Assembly: GCA_034667225.1 (NCBI GenBank)
Contig: JAXDKG010000067.1
Location: 62,001 to 126,000, forward strand
DNA from: DATMER01 sp034667225
GTDB lineage: Bacteria; Acidobacteriota; Thermoanaerobaculia; Multivoradales; UBA5704
Direction: 5' to 3'
Length of the DNA: 64,000 nucleotides
Shown here: positions 15,559 to 23,316 of the stretch, one piece after another
How the letters are laid out: every line of letters begins with the position of its first letter
How positions within the stretch are numbered: position 1 is the stretch's first letter
Made by a program: the position numbers and the translations under genes
Notes under the pieces: model-generated
What the model saw: only the letters and a program-made list of their open reading frames with translations
Databases searched by the model: none
What the model was told of the DNA's origin: nothing

Positions 15559-16295
15559 CCGGCTTTCCCCCCTGCAGTCTGTCCGGCTTGACGCTTCCTC
15601 CCGGCGAGATCCACGTCTGGTCCATCCGCCTCGATCCGCCCGCCGACCGGGTGGAGGCCCTCGGCCGCCCGCTGTCGGACGACGAATGGGCGCGGGCGAA
15701 CCGTTTCCGCTTCGACAAGCACCGGCGGCAGTACGTGGTGGGCCGCGGCGCCCTCCGCACGCTCCTCGCTGCCTACCTGGGAACCCGGCCTGAGCAGGTG
15801 ACCTTCAGCTACGGTCCCCGTGGCAAGCCCTTCCTCGCGCCGCAGCAGGATCTCTACTTCAATCTCTCCAACTCGGACGAGATGGCGCTGGTCGCCTTCG
15901 TCCTGGGAAGGGAGATCGGGGCGGACATCGAGTACCTGAAGCCGATGCCTGACTGCGAGCAGATCGCGGAGCGGTTCTTTTCGGAGAGCGAGAGGGTGGT
16001 GCTGCGGGGGATTCCGACCGGGCGCAAGGAGGAAGCCTTCTTCAATTGCTGGACCCGCAAGGAGGCCTACCTGAAGGCGGTGGGGGAGGGGCTGGCGGCG
16101 CCGCTGGACTCCTTCGACGTCACCCTCGCCCCCGGCGAGCCGCCGCGCATGCTCACTCTCAAGGGCGACGCCGCGGCAGCCTCGCGCTGGCTCTTCGAGC
16201 ACCTGCTCCCGGCCCCCGACTACATCGGGGCGATCGCCATCGAGCGGGAGCGGGAGGGGGAGACGTGGGCGATGAAGACCTGGAGCTTCCCCTGA
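15555..16295 (+). CDS. Sfp-type 4'-phosphopantetheinyl transferase
   Basis: A 246-residue enzyme that transfers the phosphopantetheine arm of CoA to a serine of carrier proteins, activating NRPS, PKS or fatty-acid carriers. Family motifs appear in order: GRGALRTLLA, GKPFL, NLSNS, the metal-binding IGADIEYLKP, and CWTRKEAYLKAVGEGL with the W-KEA core. The length is right for the Sfp/EntD class rather than AcpS. The GTG start overlaps the thioesterase stop. The gene ends exactly where the convergent M61 protease gene ends, with no spacer at 16295/16296. Confidence 0.94.
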   Translation: MTGFPPCSLSGLTLPPGEIHVWSIRLDPPADRVEALGRPLSDDEWARANRFRFDKHRRQYVVGRGALRTLLAAYLGTRPEQVTFSYGPRGKPFLAPQQDLYFNLSNSDEMALVAFVLGREIGADIEYLKPMPDCEQIAERFFSESERVVLRGIPTGRKEEAFFNCWTRKEAYLKAVGEGLAAPLDSFDVTLAPGEPPRMLTLKGDAAAASRWLFEHLLPAPDYIGAIAIEREREGETWAMKTWSFP

Positions 16296-18230
16296 CTACC
16301 AATGCGACTCTTCCAGCTCGGTCTCTTCCACGGGGGCCGTCACCAGCTCCGCCGCCCGCACCTCCGGCTCCGAGCCGCGTAACCAGTCTTCCAAACGGCC
16401 CCGCTGCTCGATGGTGGCTTCCGGGTCGGGCTCCAGCTTCCAGACCAGGCGCGGCTCCTCTCCGAAAACCACGGGCAGGCGCATCAGGCGTTCCCGCCGG
16501 GCCACGAGGAGCGCATCCTTCTGGCCGGGCCGGTAGGCCTTGAGCCGGTCCTTCCAGCCTTCGGGCGGCACCCGGTAGTCGCCCACGGCGATCAGCTCGT
16601 CCCCGACGTTCATCCCGGCCTCGTACGCCGGCGTGTCGCGCTTGACCTGGGTCACGATCACCCGGCCAGCCTGGACCTCCGTCTCGATCCCCAGCCAGCC
16701 CGGAGGCTCCTCGTCCTTCTTGTCGTCCTTGGCGCCCTTGCCGTTCTTGCCGTTTTCTTCGTCGCTCTCCACGAATCGCAGACCGTACCAGGCCAGGGCC
16801 TCGGAGTAGTCCAGCTCCTCGGCACTCTCGAGGGCGCGCGCCATCCAGGGATCGAGATCCGTGCCGACGACCTCCCTGACGACCGCCCGCAGCTCCCCGG
16901 GCTGGAACCCGTGCTCTCCCGAGTACCGCTTCCAGGCCAGGCGCAGGACGTCGTCCAGGCTGCGCTTTCCTCCCGTGGCGCTCCGGATGCGCGCATCGAG
17001 CAGGAAGGCGACCACGCTCCCCTTGGTGTAGTAGCTGATGCCGGTGTTGACCGAGTTCTCGTCCCGCCGGTAGTACTTGATCCAGGCGTCGAACGAGGAC
17101 TCCTCCAGCGGCTGGATCAGGCGGCCGGGCGTGGTCTGCAGGTTCTCGATCTGCTTGCTCAGCTTCTTCAGGTACTCGTCCCGCTTGGTCATGCCGGCGC
17201 GGTGGACGAGCAGTTCGTCGTAGTAGGAGGTCACCCCCTCCGCGAACCAGAGGCTGCGCGTGTAGACCTCGCCCTCGTAGTCGAAGGGGCCGAGCTCGGC
17301 AGGGCGAAGGCGCTTGACGTTCCAGGCGTGGAACAGCTCGTGGCTGACCAGAGACAGCCAGTCGTTGTAGCCCTCGCGGGTACGCGCCTTCCAGCGGCTC
17401 GTCATGAGCACGCACGAGTCGCGGTGCTCCAGCCCGCCGCCCGCCTCGGTGATCAGGTTGAAGAAGACGTAGCGCTCGTAGGGGACCACGCCCCAGAAGG
17501 CCGCGAGCTCGCGAGTGATCCTCTCCACGTCCGCGGCCGAGCGCGGCCCGTCCCAGATGTTGCCCTCGCCCTCGTTGACGAGCAGATGCGGCCGGCCTCC
17601 CACCTCGAAGCGGTAGACCGGCGCGTTGCCGGCGTAGATCGGGGAATCGACCAGCGTGTCGAAGTCCGCCGCCCGCCAGGCTTCGGATGTCCCGGGGAGG
17701 GGGCTCACCGCGGTCCGCCACTGGGGAGGCAGAACCAGACGCACGTCATGGGGCCGCTTCTCGCCCCCCGCGAGCGTCAGAAAGGTGGGCGCGCCGTTCA
17801 GGATGGCGAAGCCTTCGTCCACGAAGTTGGTGCGCACGGACATCTCGCGGGAGTAGACCTTGTAGCGCACGGAGATCTTCTCCGACAAGCGTGTGCCCCT
17901 GGCCTCGACCCGCCAGCGGTTCTTGCTCGTCTTCGCGATCGGGAGCGGCTCGCCCGAGTCGCTCCATGCCGTCACCGTCTCCAGGTTGCGCGCAAACTCG
18001 CGCACCATGTACGACCCGGGTGTCCAGACCGCCATCAGCAGCTCGACCTCGGGGCGCCCCTCCGTGGGCACGAGCGCCTCGACTTCGACGTAGTGGGTCT
18101 GTGGAGCCGGGAAGCGCAGGATGTACGAGATCGGCTCGGGCATAGCAGCTCCATGCGCGGCGAGGGGAATCAGTGTCATGGCGGTGAGGGTGGACTTCCT
18201 GAGTGCTTTCGTTAATCGGCCAAAATTCAC
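16296..18230 (-). CDS. M61-family metallopeptidase with PDZ domain
   Basis: A 644-residue exported protease of the glycyl aminopeptidase (M61) family. It has a signal-like N-terminus, a beta-rich N domain, and the gluzincin zinc site HELFHAW at residues 297-301 with the downstream Glu in WFAEGVTSYY. A C-terminal PDZ domain follows (GWLGIETEVQAGRVIV, AGMNVGDELIAVG). Between peptidase and PDZ lies a charged low-complexity linker (ENGKNGKGAKDDKKDEE) encoded by short imperfect repeats. The GTG at 18230 sits only 21 bp from the divergent aminotransferase start, so the promoters must overlap. The in vivo substrates of this family are poorly known. Confidence 0.9.
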   Translation of the reverse strand: MNFGRLTKALRKSTLTAMTLIPLAAHGAAMPEPISYILRFPAPQTHYVEVEALVPTEGRPEVELLMAVWTPGSYMVREFARNLETVTAWSDSGEPLPIAKTSKNRWRVEARGTRLSEKISVRYKVYSREMSVRTNFVDEGFAILNGAPTFLTLAGGEKRPHDVRLVLPPQWRTAVSPLPGTSEAWRAADFDTLVDSPIYAGNAPVYRFEVGGRPHLLVNEGEGNIWDGPRSAADVERITRELAAFWGVVPYERYVFFNLITEAGGGLEHRDSCVLMTSRWKARTREGYNDWLSLVSHELFHAWNVKRLRPAELGPFDYEGEVYTRSLWFAEGVTSYYDELLVHRAGMTKRDEYLKKLSKQIENLQTTPGRLIQPLEESSFDAWIKYYRRDENSVNTGISYYTKGSVVAFLLDARIRSATGGKRSLDDVLRLAWKRYSGEHGFQPGELRAVVREVVGTDLDPWMARALESAEELDYSEALAWYGLRFVESDEENGKNGKGAKDDKKDEEPPGWLGIETEVQAGRVIVTQVKRDTPAYEAGMNVGDELIAVGDYRVPPEGWKDRLKAYRPGQKDALLVARRERLMRLPVVFGEEPRLVWKLEPDPEATIEQRGRLEDWLRGSEPEVRAAELVTAPVEETELEESHW

Positions 18231-18236
18231 AGGTCA

Positions 18237-18242
18237 TATACT
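18237..18242 (+). promoter_or_regulatory. Candidate -10 box in a 21-bp divergent spacer
   Basis: TATACT ends 9 nt before the aminotransferase ATG at 18252, with no Shine-Dalgarno between. The same AT-rich patch read on the minus strand gives TATATG just upstream of the M61 GTG. With only 21 bp between divergent starts, the -35 elements must lie inside the opposite coding sequences. Confidence 0.35.
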
Positions 18243-18251
18243 CCGCGTCGT

Positions 18252-19349
18252 ATGAACGAGGCGCTCTTCCGCTCGCTGTCTCCCCTGGGCCGCCGCGCCG
18301 TCTGTGACGGTGCTTCGGAGGGCTTGCCCGAGGTGCGCCGGCTCTGGCGCGCTTGGCAGCGCCGTGGCGTGGATGCCGTACTGCCGTCGAGCCTGCCGCT
18401 GGTCACCGTGGGCCTCAGCCATGGCCTCTCCCTGATCGCCGATCTCTTCGGCGGCGAGGGCAAGGCGGTGGCGATCCCGCGCCCCTTCTGGGGCAACTAC
18501 CGGCAGGCGTTCGCGGTTCGCACCGGCTCCAGAATCCTGACGGCGCCCGGGTACGTCGACGGATTTTACAACGTCCACGCGATCGCCGAGGCGCTCTCCG
18601 AAGTTCCGAACGGAGAGCCGGCCGTCGCGATCCTCAACCTGCCGTCGAACCCCGGCGGCTACTCGCTGACCCCGGCGGAGCGCGAGGCGGTCCGAGCCTC
18701 CCTCGTGGAGGTCGCGGAACGCCGGCCGCTCGTCGTGGTCTGCGACGACGCCTACGCCGGTCTGGTTTACGAGCCGGACGTGCCGCGCGTTTCCCTCTTC
18801 TGGGACCTGATCGGGTCTCATTCTAATCTGGTGCCTGTCAAGGTCGATGGCGCGACAAAAGAATTCTCTTTTTTTGGCGGCCGGGTGGGATTCCTCACTT
18901 TCGCCCTCGATCCGGAGTCGGACGATGCCCGGGAAATGGAGGGCAAAGTGAAGATGCTGGTGCGCTCCGGGGTGGGCGCGCCCATCGAAACGAGCCAGCG
19001 GGTGGTGCTCGAGGCGCTGCGCAACGAGAGGATCGGGGAGGAGGTGGAGCGCGTGCGGCTGCTCCTTGATGGACGCTACCGGGCGCTCAAGGATGCCCTG
19101 GCCCAGACGGACCCGGACCTGTTGACGATCCTCCCCTTCAATTCGGGCTGCTTCGCCCTGGTGGAGCTGCCTGAGCGGCTGGGCCTGACGTCGGAGCAGG
19201 TCCGGCAGCACCTCCTGGAGCACCACGAGACCGGGCTGATCTCGCTGGAGCCCCGGTACCTGAGGATTGCCCACTGCTCCGTGGATGCCGAGGCGCTGCC
19301 GGAGCTCGCCCGGCGGTTGGAGGCAGGAGTGCGGGAGTTGGTGGGTTAG
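18252..19349 (+). CDS. Class I/II PLP aminotransferase, short N-terminus
   Basis: A 365-residue fold-type I aminotransferase-like protein. It shows LNLPSNPGGYSLT, the Asp/Tyr segment VVCDDAYAG, and the PLP lysine in DGATKEFSFFGGRVGF. The N-terminus is unusual: the segment EGLPEVRRLWRAW, which in class I enzymes usually sits 60-80 residues in, occurs at about residue 22, directly after a start-like LFRSLSPLGRRAV. The substrate-binding N-terminal arm may have been lost by an in-frame deletion. Substrate unknown. The ATG lacks a Shine-Dalgarno and follows a TATACT box by 9 nt. The 3' end overlaps the convergent dehydrogenase gene by 4 bp. Confidence 0.8.
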   Translation: MNEALFRSLSPLGRRAVCDGASEGLPEVRRLWRAWQRRGVDAVLPSSLPLVTVGLSHGLSLIADLFGGEGKAVAIPRPFWGNYRQAFAVRTGSRILTAPGYVDGFYNVHAIAEALSEVPNGEPAVAILNLPSNPGGYSLTPAEREAVRASLVEVAERRPLVVVCDDAYAGLVYEPDVPRVSLFWDLIGSHSNLVPVKVDGATKEFSFFGGRVGFLTFALDPESDDAREMEGKVKMLVRSGVGAPIETSQRVVLEALRNERIGEEVERVRLLLDGRYRALKDALAQTDPDLLTILPFNSGCFALVELPERLGLTSEQVRQHLLEHHETGLISLEPRYLRIAHCSVDAEALPELARRLEAGVRELVG

Positions 19350-20221
19350 CGGACCCGTTCCCCGTTTTCGTTGTAGTCGTAAACCCCCCGCCCGACCTTC
19401 CTGCCCAGCCGCCCGGCGCGGACATGCTGCACCAGCAGGTTGTTCGGCCTGTAAGCCTCCCCCAGAGTGCGGTGGAGGAACTCCAGGATCGACAGCCGCA
19501 CGTCCAGGCCCACGAGATCCACCATCTCGAACGGGCCCATGGGATGGTTCAGACCGAGCTTCAGCGCCTTGTCGATGTCCTCGGCGCTCGCCACCCCCTC
19601 CTGGAGCATGCGGAACGCCTCGTTGCCGATCAGGGCATTGATGCGCGAGGTCACGAACCCGGGCGACTCGTTGACCGTCACCATCTCCTTGCCCATGCGC
19701 ACCCCGACCTCGAGCAGGGCATCCAGGGTCTCCTGCGAGGTCTCCAGACCACGGACCAGCTCGATCAGCTTCATCACGTGGACCGGATTGAAGAAGTGCA
19801 TGCCCGCGAAACGGTCGGCCCGGCCGGTAGCCGCGGCCATCTCCGTGATCGAGAGCGCCGAGGTGTTCGAAGCCAGCAGGGCGTGCTCCGGGCAGTTGGC
19901 GACGACTTCCTTGAAGGTGCGGATCTTGAGCCCCATGTCCTCGGGCACCGCCTCGATCACCAGATCGGCCTCGCGGACGGCGCCGGCGAGATCCTCCTGG
20001 AAATTCAGGAGACCGCGGGTGCGCTCGGCGAGGTCGGAGGCGACCTTGCCCAGCTCTACCCCCTTGGCGAGGTTGCGGTGGATCGTGGACTCGGCCTTCT
20101 TCAGCGCCTCGGCGAACGGGTCGTAGAGCCAGGTCTTATATCCGGCGAGGGCGGCGACGTGGGCGATGCCGCGCCCCATCGTGCCCGCGCCGAGCACGGC
20201 GATGGTCGAAATCTCAGCCAT
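19346..20221 (-). CDS. 3-hydroxyacyl-CoA (3-hydroxybutyryl-CoA) dehydrogenase
   Basis: A 291-residue NAD-dependent dehydrogenase of the short, single-function Hbd/PaaH class. The Rossmann motif is at the N-terminus (VLGAGTMGRGIAHVAA). The catalytic region reads SNTSALSITEMA and then HFFNPVHVMKLIE, with the catalytic His. The C-terminal helical domain includes ESPGFVTSRI and NHPMGPFEMVDLVGLD. It oxidises 3-hydroxyacyl-CoA to 3-ketoacyl-CoA in beta-oxidation or butyrate-type pathways. It is the last gene of the run from the CBS protein downward and starts 8 nt after the ferritin-like gene ends. Confidence 0.94.
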   Translation of the reverse strand: MAEISTIAVLGAGTMGRGIAHVAALAGYKTWLYDPFAEALKKAESTIHRNLAKGVELGKVASDLAERTRGLLNFQEDLAGAVREADLVIEAVPEDMGLKIRTFKEVVANCPEHALLASNTSALSITEMAAATGRADRFAGMHFFNPVHVMKLIELVRGLETSQETLDALLEVGVRMGKEMVTVNESPGFVTSRINALIGNEAFRMLQEGVASAEDIDKALKLGLNHPMGPFEMVDLVGLDVRLSILEFLHRTLGEAYRPNNLLVQHVRAGRLGRKVGRGVYDYNENGERVR

Positions 20222-20229
20222 GGTTTTCC

Positions 20230-20889
20230 TTACGAGACGGGGATGTTGTGGACGCCGGTGGTCTTGGCGGCCAGATTGCGGAGCTCATCGGCGATGGCCA
20301 GCGTGTTGCGCACGGCCGCGGCGGCCAGCTCCTGGAGCTCGGGAGTGGTGGCGTACTTCTCGAGGACCCGGCGGCCAAACTCGTGATGATGCTGCTCCTC
20401 GGGCTGGATGACCTGGTCGTAGAGGTCCGCGGTCCCCTTGTCCCCGACCGAGCGGCAGAAGTTCACGAATTGGGCATTGCGCACCGTGGCGATGGCCTCG
20501 CTGGTGAACGGGCCGGCGGCGATTCGCTCGACGGTGGTGCGCAGGCCGCGCTGGTATTGGTAGAGCGGGCTGTGGCCGTCGGCCAGCGGGTCGAACTCGG
20601 CGAGGTCTTCCCCCAGCTCGGCCAGGCGCTGGCTGATCATGCCGTAATGCTTCATCTCGTCCCCGCACTGCTGGGCGAGGCACATCTTGGCGTCCACCTC
20701 GGGCGTCGTGGGCAGCCAGAAACCGGCGAGCTCGGAGGCCTCCAGCTCGCTCTTGAGGGCGAGACGCAGAAGGGTGACCACATCCACCTGGCCCTCCGAT
20801 TCGGCCTCCAGGGTGTCGATCTCCCCGAGCCGGTTGAAGAGCTGGTTCATTTCATCCATGAGTCCCGCAACGAAATCTTTCCCGTTCAC
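20230..20889 (-). CDS. Ferritin-like di-iron domain protein
   Basis: A 219-residue, mostly helical protein with carboxylate/histidine motifs of a ferritin-like di-iron site: KSELEAS in one helix, DEMKHYG (ExxH) in the next, and EEQHHHEFG in a later helix. It resembles PaaA/PaaC-like and other uncharacterised ferritin-like proteins rather than iron-storage ferritin, so oxygenase, oxidase or metal-binding roles are all possible. The GTG at 20889 is preferred because it follows GGAGGAGGGAACATC; an upstream TTG would place that Shine-Dalgarno inside the coding region. It lies between a KynB-like cyclase and an acyl-CoA dehydrogenase, which hints at small-molecule catabolism. Confidence 0.75.
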   Translation of the reverse strand: MNGKDFVAGLMDEMNQLFNRLGEIDTLEAESEGQVDVVTLLRLALKSELEASELAGFWLPTTPEVDAKMCLAQQCGDEMKHYGMISQRLAELGEDLAEFDPLADGHSPLYQYQRGLRTTVERIAAGPFTSEAIATVRNAQFVNFCRSVGDKGTADLYDQVIQPEEQHHHEFGRRVLEKYATTPELQELAAAAVRNTLAIADELRNLAAKTTGVHNIPVS

Positions 20890-20912
20890 GATGTTCCCTC
20901 CTCCAAGCAATT

Positions 20913-21539
20913 CTACCGGGATTCGATGGTCCGCAGGACGGCGCGCACGGGCGAGGCGTCCAATCCCGCCATGCGGAGAGGCAGGGCGATCAGCTCGTAA
21001 ACCCCCTCGGGTACGCCGTCGAGCACCAGCCCTTCGAGGATGCCGACGCCGCCGCGCCAGAGGATGTGGTGGGCATCCAGGGTCTTGCTGTCGAAGGGAT
21101 CGACGGAAGGCGTGTCGAGCCCCACGAGCACGACCTTGTGCTCTCCCAGGAGGGCTGCCAGCTCCGGCGAGATGGCCGAGAAGCGCTCGGGGAAAGTGCG
21201 GCGGTCGCGCACGCTCTCGGTCTTGAGCAGCAGACGGGGCGTGTGCGAGAGGTCGATCGCCTCCAGGTGGCGCGGCTCGATGAGCGGCTGCCCGGGGACC
21301 TTGACCACCCGGCAGGGACCGAGATAGCGCTCCAGCGGCATCTCGGAAATCCCTTCGCCGCGCGGCTCGGTGTGGAACGGCGCGTCGGCGTGGGAACCCA
21401 GGTGCGGGGTGGTCGTGATCGCCGACAGGTTGACGCTCCCCCCCTCGGCCAGCGACCAGGTCAGGCGCGACTGGAACGGCGTGTCGCCCGGCCAGACCGG
21501 GAGCTCGGCGTGAATGATGGGGGAAAGGTCATAGAGCAT
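20913..21539 (-). CDS. KynB-like cyclase / arylformamidase
   Basis: A 208-residue member of the metal-dependent cyclase family that includes bacterial kynurenine formamidase (KynB), which hydrolyses N-formylkynurenine to kynurenine and formate. The metal-binding signature HLGSHADAPFH is intact, and the length matches KynB. LYDLSPIIHAELPVWPGDT at the start and GLDTPSVDPFDS in the middle are typical. No other kynurenine-pathway gene is nearby, so the substrate is uncertain. The Shine-Dalgarno is buried in a perfect GC-rich hairpin one base upstream of the ATG (separate entry). Confidence 0.85.
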   Translation of the reverse strand: MLYDLSPIIHAELPVWPGDTPFQSRLTWSLAEGGSVNLSAITTTPHLGSHADAPFHTEPRGEGISEMPLERYLGPCRVVKVPGQPLIEPRHLEAIDLSHTPRLLLKTESVRDRRTFPERFSAISPELAALLGEHKVVLVGLDTPSVDPFDSKTLDAHHILWRGGVGILEGLVLDGVPEGVYELIALPLRMAGLDASPVRAVLRTIESR

Positions 21540-21562
21540 GCGGGGGGCCTCCTGGCCCCCCG
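21540..21562 (-). promoter_or_regulatory. Perfect hairpin sequestering the ribosome-binding site of the KynB-like gene
   Basis: On the minus strand the leader reads CGGGGGGCC-AGGA-GGCCCCCCG-C-ATG. The 9-bp stem is perfect with a 4-nt loop. AGGAGG, the only Shine-Dalgarno, occupies the loop and the first bases of the 3' arm, 8 nt from the start codon. Folding should strongly limit initiation. The same structure could be a hairpin ending the CBS transcript, but it lacks a T-tract. Confidence 0.6.
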
Positions 21563-21589
21563 ATCATAGCGGAACGCCTACCGCTCGGT

Positions 21590-22033
21590 TTATCGCTCGA
21601 CGCCGGCCGGCTCGGAGATCTTCTCCAGCACCTTGCCGAGGTCCTTGCTGCCGACGGCCTTGCGCTCGCGGGCGAGGTCGGCCTGGGCCACCATGCCGAG
21701 GATGCGGTTGTTCTCGTCGACGATCGGGATGCGCCGCACCTGGTTGCGGGCCATGGCGTCCTCGACCTCGTCGAGGCTGTCCTCGGCGCGGCAGGAGTGG
21801 ACGTTGCCCGACATGACCTCGCGCACCTGCACCTCGGGCGACTCGCCGCGGCCGAGGACGCGCAGCGCCAGGTCGCGGTCGGTGACCACACCCACGAGGC
21901 GGCGGTTGGACTCGCTCTCGATCACCGGCAGGCTGCCGATGTCGTGGTCCTCCATCAGGCGTGCAGCCTGGCGGGCGGAAGTCTCGGGGGTGATGCAGGC
22001 CGGGTTCTCGGTCATGAGGTCGCGTGCTTTCAT
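21590..22033 (-). CDS. Two-CBS-domain protein
   Basis: A 147-residue protein made almost entirely of a CBS pair (Bateman module). The first repeat is DLMTENPACITPETSA to VVTDRDLALRVL, and the second is REVMSGNVHSCRAEDS to MVAQADLARE. CBS pairs bind adenosine nucleotides or other ligands and usually report energy state to a partner. No partner domain is fused, so the target is unknown. The ATG follows AAAGGAGA with 7-nt spacing. It is the first gene of the minus-strand run toward the KynB-like, ferritin-like and dehydrogenase genes, and is divergent from folE. Confidence 0.92.
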   Translation of the reverse strand: MKARDLMTENPACITPETSARQAARLMEDHDIGSLPVIESESNRRLVGVVTDRDLALRVLGRGESPEVQVREVMSGNVHSCRAEDSLDEVEDAMARNQVRRIPIVDENNRILGMVAQADLARERKAVGSKDLGKVLEKISEPAGVER

Positions 22034-22094
22034 AAGGGGTCTCCTTTGCGGGATTGCGGTCCATGGAGGCCCGATGAGGCCCCATTCCGAGGGA

Positions 22095-22125
22095 TTGCAA
22101 GAGGCGGGCCGGTCTGACGTAGGAT
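22095..22125 (+). promoter_or_regulatory. Candidate folE promoter, start-proximal -10
   Basis: TTGCAA (22095-22100) and TAGGAT (22120-22125) are separated by 19 bp. The -10 ends 9 nt before the folE ATG at 22135, leaving room for at most a very short leader. No Shine-Dalgarno is visible at the expected distance. Confidence 0.4.
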
Positions 22126-22134
22126 AGGCGGGCC

Positions 22135-22710
22135 ATGAACGAGGACGATCAGGAGACGCTGGACACCGTTGCCCATCACGTGCGCGGGATCCTCACGGCG
22201 CTCGGGCTCGACCTGAAGGACCCCAATCTTGCCGAGACCGACCGGCGCGTCGCCAAGATGTACGCGGAGATGTTCCACGGTCTCAAGGAAGGGTCGGAGC
22301 CCAAGGTCACCACCTTCCCGAACGAGGAAAACTATAGCCACATGGTGATGGAGAAGGACATCCCCTTCTACTCCATATGCGCCCACCACCTGGTTCCCTT
22401 CTACGGCCATGCGCACATCGCCTACATTCCCAACGAGCGCATCCTGGGGCTGTCCAAGTTCGCCCGCATCCTGGAGTTCTACGCCAAGCGGCCGCAGCTC
22501 CAGGAGCGGCTGACCGAGCAGGTGGTCACCTTCCTCGTCGAAAAGCTCCAGCCCCAGGGCGCCATGGTGGTCATCGAGGCGCGCCACCTGTGCGTCGAGA
22601 TGCGCGGCGTCAAGAAGCCGGGCGCGCTCACCGTCACTTCCGCCCTGCGCGGCATCTTTCATCAGAAACCCGTGCGAGAGGAGTTCCTTGACCTGCTCCG
22701 GCGCTCGTAG
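22135..22710 (+). CDS. folE: GTP cyclohydrolase I
   Basis: A 191-residue enzyme converting GTP to 7,8-dihydroneopterin triphosphate, the first step of folate and pterin synthesis. The zinc site is formed by CAHHLVPF and HLCVEMRGV, and the family signatures ILGLSKFAR and RLTEQV are present. The length matches the homodecameric bacterial type. The ATG lacks a Shine-Dalgarno and lies 9 nt after a TAGGAT box. Its 3' end overlaps the TTG start of the GWxTD lipoprotein gene by 23 bp, so the next gene is probably translationally coupled. Confidence 0.97.
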   Translation: MNEDDQETLDTVAHHVRGILTALGLDLKDPNLAETDRRVAKMYAEMFHGLKEGSEPKVTTFPNEENYSHMVMEKDIPFYSICAHHLVPFYGHAHIAYIPNERILGLSKFARILEFYAKRPQLQERLTEQVVTFLVEKLQPQGAMVVIEARHLCVEMRGVKKPGALTVTSALRGIFHQKPVREEFLDLLRRS

Positions 22711-23305
22711 TCTGTCCCTACTGCTGATTCTGGTGCTTGCTGGCTGCGCCGGCACCCCCACGCGCAATGCCGCCGACCTGACCAATCCCTTCCTGGGGCC
22801 CGAGTACACGGGCTGGCTGATCGGCCCCATCGCCCTGCTCGCCACGCCCGAAGAGATCACGGCCTACCAGGCGATCACCACCGACGAGCAGGCGCAGGCG
22901 TTCGTCGAAGCATTCTGGGCGAAGCGCACCGGGGTAGCCGACCCGTTCGGCAACACGGTGCGCCAGGTCTTCGAAAAGCGGGCCGACGAGGCCGACCGCG
23001 CCTTCTCCGAGTCCGGCTTCCGCGGCCGGCGCACCGATCGCGGCGCGGTCTTCATCCTCTACGGACCGCCCAAGAAGACCGACTACGAGGTGTCGCCCAC
23101 GCCGGGCGAGAACCCGCTGGAAGTCTGGATGTACGACGAGACATCCCCGCCTGGGCTCGACGGCAAGAAGCCCGCGGGGCTCTTCCGCTTCGTCAAGCGG
23201 GGCGACCTGACTGTGACCTACACGCCCGGCCGGCCCGACCCGCGGCTGCGCAACCGTGACGGCCGTGACGGCCGTGATGGAATGCCGCCGGACCCGAATC
23301 AGTAG
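22688..23305 (+). CDS. GWxTD-domain lipoprotein
   Basis: A 205-residue lipoprotein with signal peptide and lipobox LAGC at about residues 17-20. The GWxTD-domain pattern follows: an ALLATPEE segment, FVEAFWAKR, FEKRADEADRAFSE, and the RRTDRGAVFILYGPP signature, where the usual Trp of GWxTD is Arg. The family is common in Acidobacteriota and related phyla; its function is unknown. The C-terminal tail is built from a 9-bp repeat (CGTGACGGC) giving RDGRDGRDG. The TTG start lies inside folE behind AGGAG. The KAS III gene follows 11 nt later with its own strong Shine-Dalgarno. Confidence 0.85.
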   Translation: MTCSGARSLSLLLILVLAGCAGTPTRNAADLTNPFLGPEYTGWLIGPIALLATPEEITAYQAITTDEQAQAFVEAFWAKRTGVADPFGNTVRQVFEKRADEADRAFSESGFRGRRTDRGAVFILYGPPKKTDYEVSPTPGENPLEVWMYDETSPPGLDGKKPAGLFRFVKRGDLTVTYTPGRPDPRLRNRDGRDGRDGMPPDPNQ

Positions 23306-23316
23306 AAGGAGGCGAG

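Noticed and set aside
21541..21562. Intrinsic terminator for the CBS gene
   Set aside because: The stem is perfect, but no T-tract follows on the minus strand, and the loop and 3' arm hold the only ribosome-binding site of the next gene, so a translational role is more likely.
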